The notes under the pieces are model-generated. The model saw only the letters and a list, made by a program, of their open reading frames with translations, was not told the origin of the DNA and ran no database searches. 32,203 nucleotides of DNA from Sulfuricurvum sp. Its GTDB lineage: Bacteria > Campylobacterota > Campylobacteria > Campylobacterales > Sulfurimonadaceae. Made by a program: the position numbers and the translations under genes. Positions 24,053-32,065 of the stretch are shown one piece after another. Positions within the stretch are counted from its first letter, which is position 1. Each line of letters begins with the position of its first letter. Location of the stretch: assembly GCA_024637295.1 (NCBI GenBank), contig JAGXFL010000010.1, forward strand, positions 1-32,203, in the 5' to 3' direction.

Positions 24053-25332
24053 ATCACTGATTCAGGAAGCGCTTTTTTAGGCTTTAATCCCAATTTTCGC
24101 ATGGACTCTGCTCTTCGAATCAGATTTCCTTTTCCCGTAGAGAGCTTGTTCATCGCCCCTTCATAGCTTTTTTGTGTACGGGCAATCGAGTCACCGATTT
24201 TCTCCATATCTTCTACGAATGCGACCAATTTTTCATACAACGCTTCAGCAGATGCTGCGATCTCTTTGGCATTGCGTTCTTGGTATTCGCTTCTCCAGAT
24301 ATGTTCAATAGTACGAAGGGTCACGAGCAGTGTCGAAGGAGAAACGACGACAATGTTTTGCTCATACGCTGTTTTGAAAAAGGTATTATCTTGTTCCAAA
24401 GCGAGCAAGAATGCCCCCTCTATAGGCATAAAGAGCAATACAAAGTCGAGTGTTTTAACACCGTTTAGCTGTTCATAGCGTTTTTGGCTCAACCCCTTGA
24501 TATGTCCGTGTATGGAAACGAGATGCTGTTTAAGCGCATGGGTTCTAGCTTCATCATCGGTCGCACGGACAAATGCTTCGTACGCCACAAGGGATACTTT
24601 GGAGTCGATAATAATGTCTTTGTTTTGAGGCAAGTGGACGATGACATCGGGGCGATATTTCTTACCCTCGTCACCCTCAAGCGTATTTTGTATGTCGTAT
24701 TCATGACCCTCGCGAAGACCGGAATCTTGAAGGATACGTTCTAACACGATCTCTCCCCAGTTTCCTTGTGTCTTGTTCTCACCTTTGAGCGCTTGAGTTA
24801 GATTGATCGCATCTTCGCTTAGACGTTCATTGAGAGATTTGAGACGGACAATCTCATCTTTGATACTTTGACGCTCTTTGGCATCGTGTAAAAATCGCTC
24901 TTCGCTTTGTTTGGAAAAATTCGTGATCTGCTCTCGAAACGGTTTGAGCAGAAGGTCAAGCCCCTTCGTATGCGCTTCGTCAAATGTTTTGGCTTTTTGC
25001 TCAAAAATCTGCGTTGCCAGATGTTCAAACTGCGCTTTCATCTGTGCTTTAGCTTCATCCAAGAGTCTTATTTTTTCTTCAAACCCTCTGGCAGACTCTT
25101 CATGACGCGTATGTAAAACCGCATAATCACGTTCTAAGGCATTAAATTCACCTCGTTTACTCTCAAGTTTAGCATCACCCTCGATACGCAAGTTGTGCTC
25201 TTGATTAAGCAGTTCTTGAATTTGGAGTGCCTTGGACTGTAACAAAGCAAATTCCTGACGTGACTGATTCCACAGCCATCCCAATGTTCCGGCGGCTACC
25301 AAGCCTATAAGTGTTGTTAGTTCGTATATCAT
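24013..25332 (-). CDS. rmuC: DNA recombination protein RmuC
   Basis: A 439-residue RmuC, thought to act on DNA during recombination and to limit inversions at short inverted repeats. An N-terminal membrane helix (MIYELTTLIGLVAAGTLGWL) is followed by a long coiled coil (to about residue 170) and the conserved nuclease-like core with GNWGEIVLERILQDSGLREG, KYRPDVIVHLPQNKDIIIDSK and VLLFMPIEGAFLLAL. I chose the ATG at 25332; the frame opens to a GTG at 25356. Neither start has a ribosome binding site, while TATAAT (25344-25339) lies 6 nt before the ATG, so a leaderless message is possible. The final 12 codons lie in the right copy of the 40 bp repeat. Confidence 0.94.
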   Translation of the reverse strand: MIYELTTLIGLVAAGTLGWLWNQSRQEFALLQSKALQIQELLNQEHNLRIEGDAKLESKRGEFNALERDYAVLHTRHEESARGFEEKIRLLDEAKAQMKAQFEHLATQIFEQKAKTFDEAHTKGLDLLLKPFREQITNFSKQSEERFLHDAKERQSIKDEIVRLKSLNERLSEDAINLTQALKGENKTQGNWGEIVLERILQDSGLREGHEYDIQNTLEGDEGKKYRPDVIVHLPQNKDIIIDSKVSLVAYEAFVRATDDEARTHALKQHLVSIHGHIKGLSQKRYEQLNGVKTLDFVLLFMPIEGAFLLALEQDNTFFKTAYEQNIVVVSPSTLLVTLRTIEHIWRSEYQERNAKEIAASAEALYEKLVAFVEDMEKIGDSIARTQKSYEGAMNKLSTGKGNLIRRAESMRKLGLKPKKALPESVIENITDEEFLLSN

Positions 25333-25394
25333 AAAGCGATTATAACCAATCCACACTAAGAGGTAAAAAAGATGACATTTTGTACAATAAATTT

Positions 25395-25793
25395 ATGAAA
25401 ATATCTCCCAACTCCCCATGCCCGTGTCACAGCAACAAAAAATACAAACAATGTTGTCAGCCCTACCATAAAGGGGTATACCCTAAAACAGCCCTATTAT
25501 TGATGCGTTCGCGCTACAGTGCTTATGCTCTTGGGTTGACCCAATACATTATGGCCACAACGCATCCGAACAATCCGGATGCAACAATTGCTTTGTCTGA
25601 CTGGCAAAATAGTATTGCTGAATTTTCTAAAGATAGCCAATTTATTGGACTAAACATTTTAGAGTTTATTGACGGAGAAGATGAATCGTATGTAGCGTTC
25701 GAGGCTCGATTGAACCATGGAACTATGAAAGAGAAAAGCCGTTTTTTAAAGGTTAATGGAAAATGGCTGTATGAGAGCGGGAGCTTTGATTAG
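25395..25793 (+). CDS. YchJ family protein (UPF0225)
   Basis: A 132-residue YchJ-like protein of unknown cellular role. The N-terminal SEC-C zinc-binding motif is visible as CPCHSNKKYKQCC with a following His. The remainder is an NTF2-like fold with RSRYSAYALGLTQYIMATTHP, a near-invariant family segment, and FLKVNGKWLYESG at the end. SEC-C motifs also occur in SecA, where they bind zinc. The ATG at 25395 is preceded by TACAAT (25383-25388), six nt away, without a ribosome binding site. The 3' end overlaps the convergent cupin gene by 4 bp. Confidence 0.92.
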   Translation: MKISPNSPCPCHSNKKYKQCCQPYHKGVYPKTALLLMRSRYSAYALGLTQYIMATTHPNNPDATIALSDWQNSIAEFSKDSQFIGLNILEFIDGEDESYVAFEARLNHGTMKEKSRFLKVNGKWLYESGSFD

Positions 25794-26146
25794 CACCCTA
25801 CCATCTCGATACAATCTTCCCCTTTTGGGATCAGACACAAAAAGACATACGCTTCATCACCGATCGTCTCATAACTGTGTGCTTCCCCCGCAGGGATAAA
25901 CAGCACATCACCGGCACTTGCTTCAAACGTATTGTCTCCACTTTTAACCATAGCCCGTCCCGATAAGACATATTGTTCATGTTCAACCGTATTGGTATGA
26001 TGCGGCATAAATCCCCCCGCATCGATCGTAAAACAGCGCATCGCAAAATTAGGAGCTTCTTGTAATGAGAGAAGCATCTGCATGCTCACACCCTTTCCTG
26101 CTTTTTGCGGCATTGCCTCAATTGTACTGCGTTTGCGATGAATCAT
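25790..26146 (-). CDS. Single-domain cupin protein
   Basis: A 118-residue cupin. The two metal-binding motifs are readable: GGFMPHHTNTVEHEQYVLSG (His, His and Glu ligands) and GDVLFIPAGEAHSYE (second His). Such small cupins may be enzymes, metal sensors or sugar-binding proteins; nothing here tells which. AGGA precedes the ATG. The upstream region is shared with the divergent rho gene and holds three TATGACG-type boxes, so the two could share control. Confidence 0.88.
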   Translation of the reverse strand: MIHRKRSTIEAMPQKAGKGVSMQMLLSLQEAPNFAMRCFTIDAGGFMPHHTNTVEHEQYVLSGRAMVKSGDNTFEASAGDVLFIPAGEAHSYETIGDEAYVFLCLIPKGEDCIEMVGC

Positions 26147-26163
26147 AAGTATGTCCTATTTTT

Positions 26164-26231
26164 CGTCATATTATTCCATAATTCTTCTGTGCTTGACAAC
26201 CTTATGACGGATTGTCTATAATGTCGTCATA
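26164..26231. promoter_or_regulatory. Three TATGACG/CGTCATA boxes between cupin gene and rho
   Basis: CGTCATA occurs at 26164-26170, TATGACG at 26203-26209 and CGTCATA at 26225-26231. The last two form a perfect 7 bp inverted repeat with centres 22 bp apart, two turns of DNA, straddling the rho -10 box. The first lies beside the expected cupin promoter. The arrangement looks like an operator; I do not recognise the protein that would bind it. Confidence 0.5.
26193..26222 (+). promoter_or_regulatory. Consensus sigma70 promoter of rho-murI-dnaX
   Basis: TTGACA (26193-26198) and TATAAT (26217-26222) are perfect hexamers separated by 18 nt. A start near 26229 would leave a leader of about 70 nt before the rho ATG. 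Both hexamers being perfect is unusual for this phylum, where -35 boxes are weak. Confidence 0.8.
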
Positions 26232-26301
26232 CATAACGTTACTATTTCGCAACTGCATATCTCACACTTAAAATCCACTCTATACTAAGGCTTCTTTTAT
26301 A

Positions 26302-27639
26302 ATGAGCGATAACGCAAAAACCCCTACTGCTAGACATAACTCCAAAAATCGTACCCACACACCCGTTGACGGATTCACGATTGAAGCACTCCGCACTAAG
26401 TCACTTGAAGAATTGCTTGCCATTGCAAGTTCGTTGAGTGTCGAAGATCCCAATGAGCTAAAACGCCAGGACCTGATCTTCGAAATCCTTAAGACGCAAG
26501 TACAGCAAGGGGGATTCATCCTCTTTACGGGTATTTTGGAAATTATGCAAGATGGATACGGTTTCTTACGCGCTGTCGATCAAGGATTTAGTGATTCAAT
26601 GCACGATGCCTATGTCTCCAGTACCCAAATTCGCCGTTTCGCCCTTCGTAACGGGGATATCGTTACAGGACAAGTACGTGCACCCAAAGACCAAGAGCGT
26701 TATTACGCCCTGCTCAAAGTCGAAGCGATCAACTATCTTCCACCAGAAGAGTCTAAAAAACGTCCTTTATTTGAGAACCTTACTCCTCTTTATGCACTAG
26801 AGCAGATCAAACTCGAATACAATGCGACCAAACTCACAGGGCGCATGATGGACCTTTTTTCCCCTGTGGGAAAAGGACAGCGTGGTCTTATCGTAGCACC
26901 CCCACGTTCAGGTAAGACTGAGCTGATGAAAGAAATCGCTCACGGTATTACCAATAATCATCCTGAGATCGAACTCATGGTATTACTCGTAGATGAACGT
27001 CCTGAGGAAGTTACCGATATGGAGCGTTCGGTCAAGGGTGAAGTGTACAGTTCAACGTTTGACGAACCTGCTAAAAACCATGTCAAAGTGGCCGAGATGG
27101 TCATCGAACGTGCAAAACGCCGTGTAGAGCTTGGCAAAGATGTTGTCATCTTGCTCGATTCTATTACCCGTCTCGCACGTGCCTACAACACCGTCACTCC
27201 AAGCAGTGGAAAAGTCCTCTCCGGGGGTGTGGATGCCAATGCTCTGCACAAACCGAAACGTTTCTTCGGTGCGGCACGTAACATCGAAAATGGCGGGAGC
27301 TTGACGATCATCGCAACCGCATTGGTCGAGACCGGAAGTAAAATGGATGAAGTCATCTTTGAAGAGTTCAAAGGTACCGGTAACTCAGAAGTCGTTCTCA
27401 GCCGCAAGATCTCTGAGCGTCGTATCTATCCTGCTATCGATATCCTCAAATCAGGGACACGTAAAGAAGAGCTTCTTATCGGTGCAGACGTTTTGCAAAA
27501 AGTCTTTATTTTACGTTCAATGCTGCATAAACAAGAAGATGAAGTCGAAGCATTGCGTTTCCTTTATAACACAATGAACAAGAGCAAGAGCAATGCTGAA
27601 TTCCTAGACAGCATGAATAACGGCGAGTCGGCCAAATAA
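26302..27639 (+). CDS. rho: Transcription termination factor Rho
   Basis: Rho is the hexameric RNA-dependent ATPase that ends transcription of untranslated RNA. The 445-residue protein has an N-terminal helical part ([20 protein letters not shown]), the RNA-binding cold-shock-like domain with [14 protein letters not shown], the P-loop [12 protein letters not shown] (about 199-210), Walker [17 protein letters not shown] and the Q/R-loop parts [22 protein letters not shown]. The first 20 residues are polar and lineage-specific. The murI start follows 1 bp after the stop, so the genes form an operon with dnaX. Confidence 0.98.
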   Translation: MSDNAKTPTARHNSKNRTHTPVDGFTIEALRTKSLEELLAIASSLSVEDPNELKRQDLIFEILKTQVQQGGFILFTGILEIMQDGYGFLRAVDQGFSDSMHDAYVSSTQIRRFALRNGDIVTGQVRAPKDQERYYALLKVEAINYLPPEESKKRPLFENLTPLYALEQIKLEYNATKLTGRMMDLFSPVGKGQRGLIVAPPRSGKTELMKEIAHGITNNHPEIELMVLLVDERPEEVTDMERSVKGEVYSSTFDEPAKNHVKVAEMVIERAKRRVELGKDVVILLDSITRLARAYNTVTPSSGKVLSGGVDANALHKPKRFFGAARNIENGGSLTIIATALVETGSKMDEVIFEEFKGTGNSEVVLSRKISERRIYPAIDILKSGTRKEELLIGADVLQKVFILRSMLHKQEDEVEALRFLYNTMNKSKSNAEFLDSMNNGESAK

Positions 27640-27640
27640 A

Positions 27641-28393
27641 ATGCGTGTTGGAGTCTTTGACAGCGGCGTTGGAGGCTTAAGCGTCGTCAAATCGCTGCTT
27701 GAGCACCAGCTTTTCGAAGAGATCATCTATTTTGGTGATACCGCTCGCGTTCCCTATGGGGTCAAAGACCAAAATACCATTATCCGCTACTCCCTCGAAG
27801 CCCTCGAGTTTTTCAAAAACTTTGAAATCGATCTCCTCATTACCGCATGCAACACCGTAAGTGCCTATGCTCTGACCGAGATGCGTCTGCATGCCACCTG
27901 CGACGTCATCGGCGTTGTTGACCCGGGTGTCCTTGCTCTTAAAAATGCGGTGCCACGTACCGATGCGACTATTTTGATCCTTGGGACCAAAGCGACCGTC
28001 AAATCGCAAGCTTATGAAAAAGGGCTTCAGGAACTGGGCTATCACAACCTTAGTGCCATTGCCACTACGTTGCTTGTCCCTATTGTCGAAGAGGGTCTGT
28101 ATGAGGGAGAAGTACTGCAAAGTACATTGCATCACTACTTCAAAGATCTTCCAAAAGCACCTGATGCGATTATTTTGGGATGTACCCATTTTCCACTTGT
28201 CGCCGATGCAATACATAACTATTTTCAAGACAAAAGCACCCTTATCCACTCCGGTGAAGCGATTGTCGAATATCTGGAAAAACACTACGATTTCACACAG
28301 CGCTTTGAACATACACAGCTAAAATTTTTTGCTTCCGAAAATCCGGAAGGTTTGCGTAAAACAGCCCGAGAATGGCTAGGAGAAAACATATGA
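27641..28393 (+). CDS. murI: Glutamate racemase
   Basis: MurI makes D-glutamate for peptidoglycan in the cytoplasm. The 250-residue protein starts VGVFDSGVGGLSVVKSLL, with catalytic-site Asp7 and Ser8. The two catalytic cysteines lie in ITACNTVSAYAL (Cys70) and ILGCTHFPLV. Another typical stretch is YFGDTARVPYG. The ATG comes 1 bp after the rho stop, and the TGA stop shares bases with the dnaX ATG, so the three genes are translationally coupled. Confidence 0.97.
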   Translation: MRVGVFDSGVGGLSVVKSLLEHQLFEEIIYFGDTARVPYGVKDQNTIIRYSLEALEFFKNFEIDLLITACNTVSAYALTEMRLHATCDVIGVVDPGVLALKNAVPRTDATILILGTKATVKSQAYEKGLQELGYHNLSAIATTLLVPIVEEGLYEGEVLQSTLHHYFKDLPKAPDAIILGCTHFPLVADAIHNYFQDKSTLIHSGEAIVEYLEKHYDFTQRFEHTQLKFFASENPEGLRKTAREWLGENI

Positions 28394-29997
28394 GTCAAAA
28401 ATCCGAAGTCTTAGCCCTTAAGTACCGTCCAAGACGTTTTGAAGAACTGATCGGTCAAGAGAGTATTTCTCAGACCCTTTCACTGGCACTTGATACCAAG
28501 CGTTTATCCCATGCCTATCTTTTCTCAGGATTGCGCGGGAGCGGGAAAACCTCTACGGCACGAATACTGGCTAAATCGCTCATGTGTGATGATGGCCCTA
28601 CCTCCGCTCCATGCGACGTATGTTCACACTGTACCATGGCTAACGAGGGGCGTCATATCGATATTATCGAAATGGATGCCGCATCCAGCCGAAAGATCGA
28701 TGACATTCGCGATCTCATTGAACACACCAAATACCGCCCCGCGAGTGGAAAATACAAGATCTTTATCATCGATGAAGTGCACATGCTCACCAAAGAGGCT
28801 CATAACGCGTTGCTCAAAACGCTTGAAGAGCCTCCTGAGTATGTCAAGTTTATCCTAGCGACTACCGATCCTCTAAAATTGCCTGCTACCATATTGAGCC
28901 GTACACAGCACTTTCGCTTCAAACGTATCAGCCACCCTAACATCGTACATCACCTATCCCATATTCTCCATTTGGAAAATATTGAATTTGACAATGAAGC
29001 ACTCGATATCTTGGCACGCAGCGGTTCCGGTAGTCTGCGAGACACCCTTACACTCTTGGATCAAGCCATCATCTATTCCAAGGGATTTGTAGATGTCAAA
29101 ACCGTCGCCGATATGCTGGGGCTTTTAGACCCTAGCTACATCGACACCCTTTTTGAAGCGATCTTTGCCAAAGACCGTCCTGCCCTTATCCAAAAACTCA
29201 AAGAACTGGAAAGCTATGAAGCGGAGATGGTCGTCGATGAACTGATCGCCTATCTCAAAGAGAAACTCTATGAGGGGAATCATCGCTTTAATCCTCTTAT
29301 CATCGAACGTTTCTTTAGAATCCTCAGCGATGCAAAAACCCTGTTTGCCATTAATGCCGATGGCGGTTTTGTCGTCAGCCTCATCCTATTTAAGATGATC
29401 GAAGCGTTAAAGATAAAAGAGATCGATGAGATGATCGAATCCCTCGAATCGCGTACACCGATGCACGACATAGTGGTTAATCCGACAAAACCCGCTTCCC
29501 AGCAACCAACTGTCCATATCACACCCGACACTCCTGTTCAATCACCATTTGGACTTTTGTGTGACAAGATCCGTGATCGCAGTATCGCATTGGGTGAATG
29601 CTTTGAGCGTAATGTCACCTTCCTCTCGTACGAAGACAATGCCCTCACATGGGAAAGCTGTGCCCAAGATGAAGACAGAGAACTGCTCAAAAACAGTTTT
29701 GGAATTATCCGTCAATTTGTCCGTGAAGTCTACGGTATCGACACCGTGATCAAATCACAAGCGTGCAGTAAACCCGCCGATGAGCCTGAATCTGTAGTCG
29801 AACCTGTCGATGAGCCGATTGTCGAATCGGCATCCATGATCGAAGAGTCTGAAGTGAGTGTGGGGAGCTGTGTCGCCCAATGCGATGAAACCAGTGTCAA
29901 AGAGTTTGACGGTTCCGATGTCCTGGCTGAGCCCATGATCGCCAAAGCGGCAGAGCTCTTTGAAGCCACCAAGATCACGGTGCAGTCGAAGGTTTAA
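28390..29997 (+). CDS. dnaX: DNA polymerase III subunit gamma/tau
   Basis: DnaX is the clamp-loader ATPase that puts the sliding clamp on DNA and ties the replisome together. The 535-residue protein has KYRPRRFEELIGQE at the start, Walker A GLRGSGKTSTA (47-57), a zinc-binding cluster with CDVCSHC, Walker B FIIDEVHML, and the sensor ILATTDPLKLPATILSRTQ. The C-terminal region from about residue 365 is low in conservation and acidic. I chose the ATG at 28390 in an ATGA overlap with murI and with AGGAG upstream; the frame opens 18 bp earlier. I saw no slippery heptamer with a following early stop, so only one product is expected. Confidence 0.96.
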   Translation: MSQKSEVLALKYRPRRFEELIGQESISQTLSLALDTKRLSHAYLFSGLRGSGKTSTARILAKSLMCDDGPTSAPCDVCSHCTMANEGRHIDIIEMDAASSRKIDDIRDLIEHTKYRPASGKYKIFIIDEVHMLTKEAHNALLKTLEEPPEYVKFILATTDPLKLPATILSRTQHFRFKRISHPNIVHHLSHILHLENIEFDNEALDILARSGSGSLRDTLTLLDQAIIYSKGFVDVKTVADMLGLLDPSYIDTLFEAIFAKDRPALIQKLKELESYEAEMVVDELIAYLKEKLYEGNHRFNPLIIERFFRILSDAKTLFAINADGGFVVSLILFKMIEALKIKEIDEMIESLESRTPMHDIVVNPTKPASQQPTVHITPDTPVQSPFGLLCDKIRDRSIALGECFERNVTFLSYEDNALTWESCAQDEDRELLKNSFGIIRQFVREVYGIDTVIKSQACSKPADEPESVVEPVDEPIVESASMIEESEVSVGSCVAQCDETSVKEFDGSDVLAEPMIAKAAELFEATKITVQSKV

Positions 29998-30000
29998 CCC

Positions 30001-30750
30001 TTACTTTCTCTTCCAAACCGACATTTGAGAGATCGTGTGTTGAAATTTACGGGCAGTCTCTCGAATGACAAACGGGACATCTTCGGTTGCAACGAGTTCA
30101 AAATTTGCTTCCAACAGTTTGGTCAGTCCCTCTAGCGTAGAGACTTCACATCCGTTCTCATCTACATATCCCCCTATCCAAAACTTTTTTTGCGTGTACT
30201 CTTCCAGCCACGTATACGGTGATGTTAAAACCAAAAATCCATCTGCATTGATTCTCTCGTGGATAGTGTTTAAAAACAGTTGCGGTTCATACAATCGGTC
30301 GATGAGATTGGTCGCCATCACCAGATCGTACTCTTTAAACTCCGCAGCGAGATCGCAAGCATCCCCTTGGGAAAATACGGCTTTTACGCAGGAGTCTCTG
30401 AAACCAAACATAGTCATATCAACCAATATTTGATTTGTTAGCTCACCCTCCCCGTTTTGCGCATAACGGATACGGCCAGTTTTTTGCAGCTCTACTGCCG
30501 CATCGATAAACGCTTGCGAATAATCAACACCGTCCACATGATCAAAGGCTTGTGTGAGTTCAAACGATGCACGCCCGGTTGCGCATCCCAAATCCAATGC
30601 TCTTTTTTGTTGAGTGCTTTTTGTATATCCGATCGCTTTTTGGGCGCAAGCTTTGGCAAAATTCATCACACCAAAATGTTCATCCCCATATTGAAAATCA
30701 CAATATTGCGATACCAATGCATCTGTTTCATAGATATTGTTTTCTTTCAT
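30001..30750 (-). CDS. SAM methyltransferase, OvoA C-terminal-like
   Basis: A 249-residue class I methyltransferase. The SAM-binding motif is ALDLGCATGRASFEL (DLGCATG at 53-59), with motif II-like HVDGVDYSQAFI. The N-terminal YETDALVSQYCDFQYGDEHF matches the start of the domain that methylates 4-mercaptohistidine (OvoA C-terminal type, ovothiol synthesis), usually fused to a sulfoxide synthase. Here it stands alone and no synthase is in the window. Ovothiol synthesis is inference. It begins 2 bp after the glycohydrolase-like gene, so the two form an operon. The dnaX gene ends 3 bp from its stop on the opposite strand. Confidence 0.87.
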   Translation of the reverse strand: MKENNIYETDALVSQYCDFQYGDEHFGVMNFAKACAQKAIGYTKSTQQKRALDLGCATGRASFELTQAFDHVDGVDYSQAFIDAAVELQKTGRIRYAQNGEGELTNQILVDMTMFGFRDSCVKAVFSQGDACDLAAEFKEYDLVMATNLIDRLYEPQLFLNTIHERINADGFLVLTSPYTWLEEYTQKKFWIGGYVDENGCEVSTLEGLTKLLEANFELVATEDVPFVIRETARKFQHTISQMSVWKRK

Positions 30751-30752
30751 CT

Positions 30753-31823
30753 TTACCCTTTTGTGTTTAGTAACGGGAGGCTATCCAGTAGCTTATCGCA
30801 ATAATCCCATTGATCCAATGTCTCTTTCCACTCTTGCGGAATCGCATTGACCCCTTTATAGGCACCCAATACCATTCCTATCGCGATACCGCGTGATGCA
30901 TTGTCGCCGCCTACCATTGCATTGGCTTGGAGTGCTTTTTTCAACCCATTTTCTTCATCCGCATATTTGAGGATAAAATAGACAGCCCCCGGCAATGTCC
31001 CCTCAGTTGGACTGGCTTTTCCTACCTTGATCGGTTCGCTACGCCCTATGTCCCAAAGACGTGCCATGCTCGTGAGTGCCAAATCATCAACAAACGGTTC
31101 ACGAGAGAGCGGTGCATCCGGATTGGTCGCTTCTTGGAACTTTGCGATGGCTTGAGCCACTTTCATCTCGAAGAAACCTCCCATCTGTACGGCTACCGCT
31201 TCGATCGCATCTTGCGGTGTCGCCCCATTGATGACACGATGGGTAACACGGGCAAAAAACTCTCCTCCCCCAAGCGCTTCACGGTTCTTATGGGTGAACA
31301 TCGTCTTGCGTGCTACATCGACAAGTTCTTCCTCAGTCTCATAGTACGCGTGTGCGGCAACGTGGCGAATTGCCATAGCATTGGAGATACCGCCTAGCTG
31401 TTCTATTCCTACCCCTTGTTTTACTTGCATATAGGTCTCTTTGGTCATCGTACATATCCATGAACCCCAGCCGTTTTCCAAACGGTTCATCCAATGGGGG
31501 ATCATTGCCGCAACACTAAACGCTCGCGGTGGGTTGGCAATAGACGCTAAATGCTCCAGCACCACGATATTGTAATCCCCGTAGTCTGTCGTTCCCCCCG
31601 CTTTTTTACCGGGATGATAATTGCGTTCACCCCATCCGATTCCATGAGTTTGTCCCCCCATCATCTCACCCGGCGACATAAACTTTTCAATCGGTTTATC
31701 CCCGTATGCCTTATGGATTTTTTGAGCATCGTATTCATAATGACTTCCAAGACACAGTGCATCTGCGACGATCGCACCCATGAATGCACCCTTGATCGAT
31801 TCTTCTTTTGATACCGTATTCAT
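30753..31823 (-). CDS. ADP-ribosylglycohydrolase family protein with altered metal site
   Basis: A 356-residue protein of the ADP-ribosylglycohydrolase (DraG) fold. It starts ESIKGAFMGAIVADALCLG, the usual first helix. The first metal motif, normally TDD(T/S), reads TTDYGDYN, so the second Asp is Tyr. The C-terminal motif, normally GGDTDT, reads MVGGDNASRGIAIGMVLGAY. With two ligand positions changed, classical de-ADP-ribosylation is doubtful. GGQTHGIGWGERNYHPGKKAGG is an extra conserved-looking stretch near the active site. I chose the ATG at 31823, which has AGGTGA upstream; the GTG at 31832 lacks one. It is co-transcribed with the methyltransferase. Confidence 0.85.
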   Translation of the reverse strand: MNTVSKEESIKGAFMGAIVADALCLGSHYEYDAQKIHKAYGDKPIEKFMSPGEMMGGQTHGIGWGERNYHPGKKAGGTTDYGDYNIVVLEHLASIANPPRAFSVAAMIPHWMNRLENGWGSWICTMTKETYMQVKQGVGIEQLGGISNAMAIRHVAAHAYYETEEELVDVARKTMFTHKNREALGGGEFFARVTHRVINGATPQDAIEAVAVQMGGFFEMKVAQAIAKFQEATNPDAPLSREPFVDDLALTSMARLWDIGRSEPIKVGKASPTEGTLPGAVYFILKYADEENGLKKALQANAMVGGDNASRGIAIGMVLGAYKGVNAIPQEWKETLDQWDYCDKLLDSLPLLNTKG

Positions 31824-31884
31824 TGTGTTCACCTAATTTTTTGTAAGATTCTAACCAACGAAGGGGTAAATACAAAACCATTCC

Positions 31885-31913
31885 TTGCACATTTAATATT
31901 TTTCAGCTATAAT
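31885..31913 (+). promoter_or_regulatory. Probable promoter of the cold-shock gene
   Basis: TTGCAC (31885-31890) and TATAAT (31908-31913) are separated by 17 nt. Transcription would start near 31920, giving a leader of about 146 nt before the ATG at 32066. Confidence 0.7.
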
Positions 31914-31919
31914 TAAGTC

Positions 31920-32065
31920 ATAGAAAGATGATTTAGAGTTTCATCTTTAGGAAAGTTATTATTGAAGACCATGTGTTAACAGTGTAATCACCCTCAAGAA
32001 CGCTCCATTATTATATTTTCGACCATCTTGGCAACAGGGTGTATTAACAACAAAAGGGTTACCAC
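31920..32065 (+). promoter_or_regulatory. Long 5' leader of the cold-shock gene with a 5'-terminal hairpin
   Basis: About 146 nt of non-coding leader. Near its 5' end AAAGATGA (31924-31931) pairs perfectly with TCATCTTT (31941-31948) around a 9 nt loop. Further on lie AAAGGG-type bases close to the ATG. E. coli cspA has a leader of similar length that changes shape with temperature; a like role here is inference. Confidence 0.5.

Noticed and set aside
25700-25735. GAACCATGGAACTATG resembling GAACCATGAACTATG at 23444-23458
   Set aside because: The similarity is short and lies inside the ychJ coding sequence; it is not bounded by any repeat and is likely chance.
27677-28312. A 211-codon minus-strand ORF opposite murI
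   Set aside because: It fully covers the active-site codons of an unmistakable murI on the other strand. No start signal and no recognised domain.
28390-29997. Programmed frameshift in dnaX giving a short gamma form
   Set aside because: I looked for an A-rich slippery heptamer followed by an early stop after the ATPase part and saw none.
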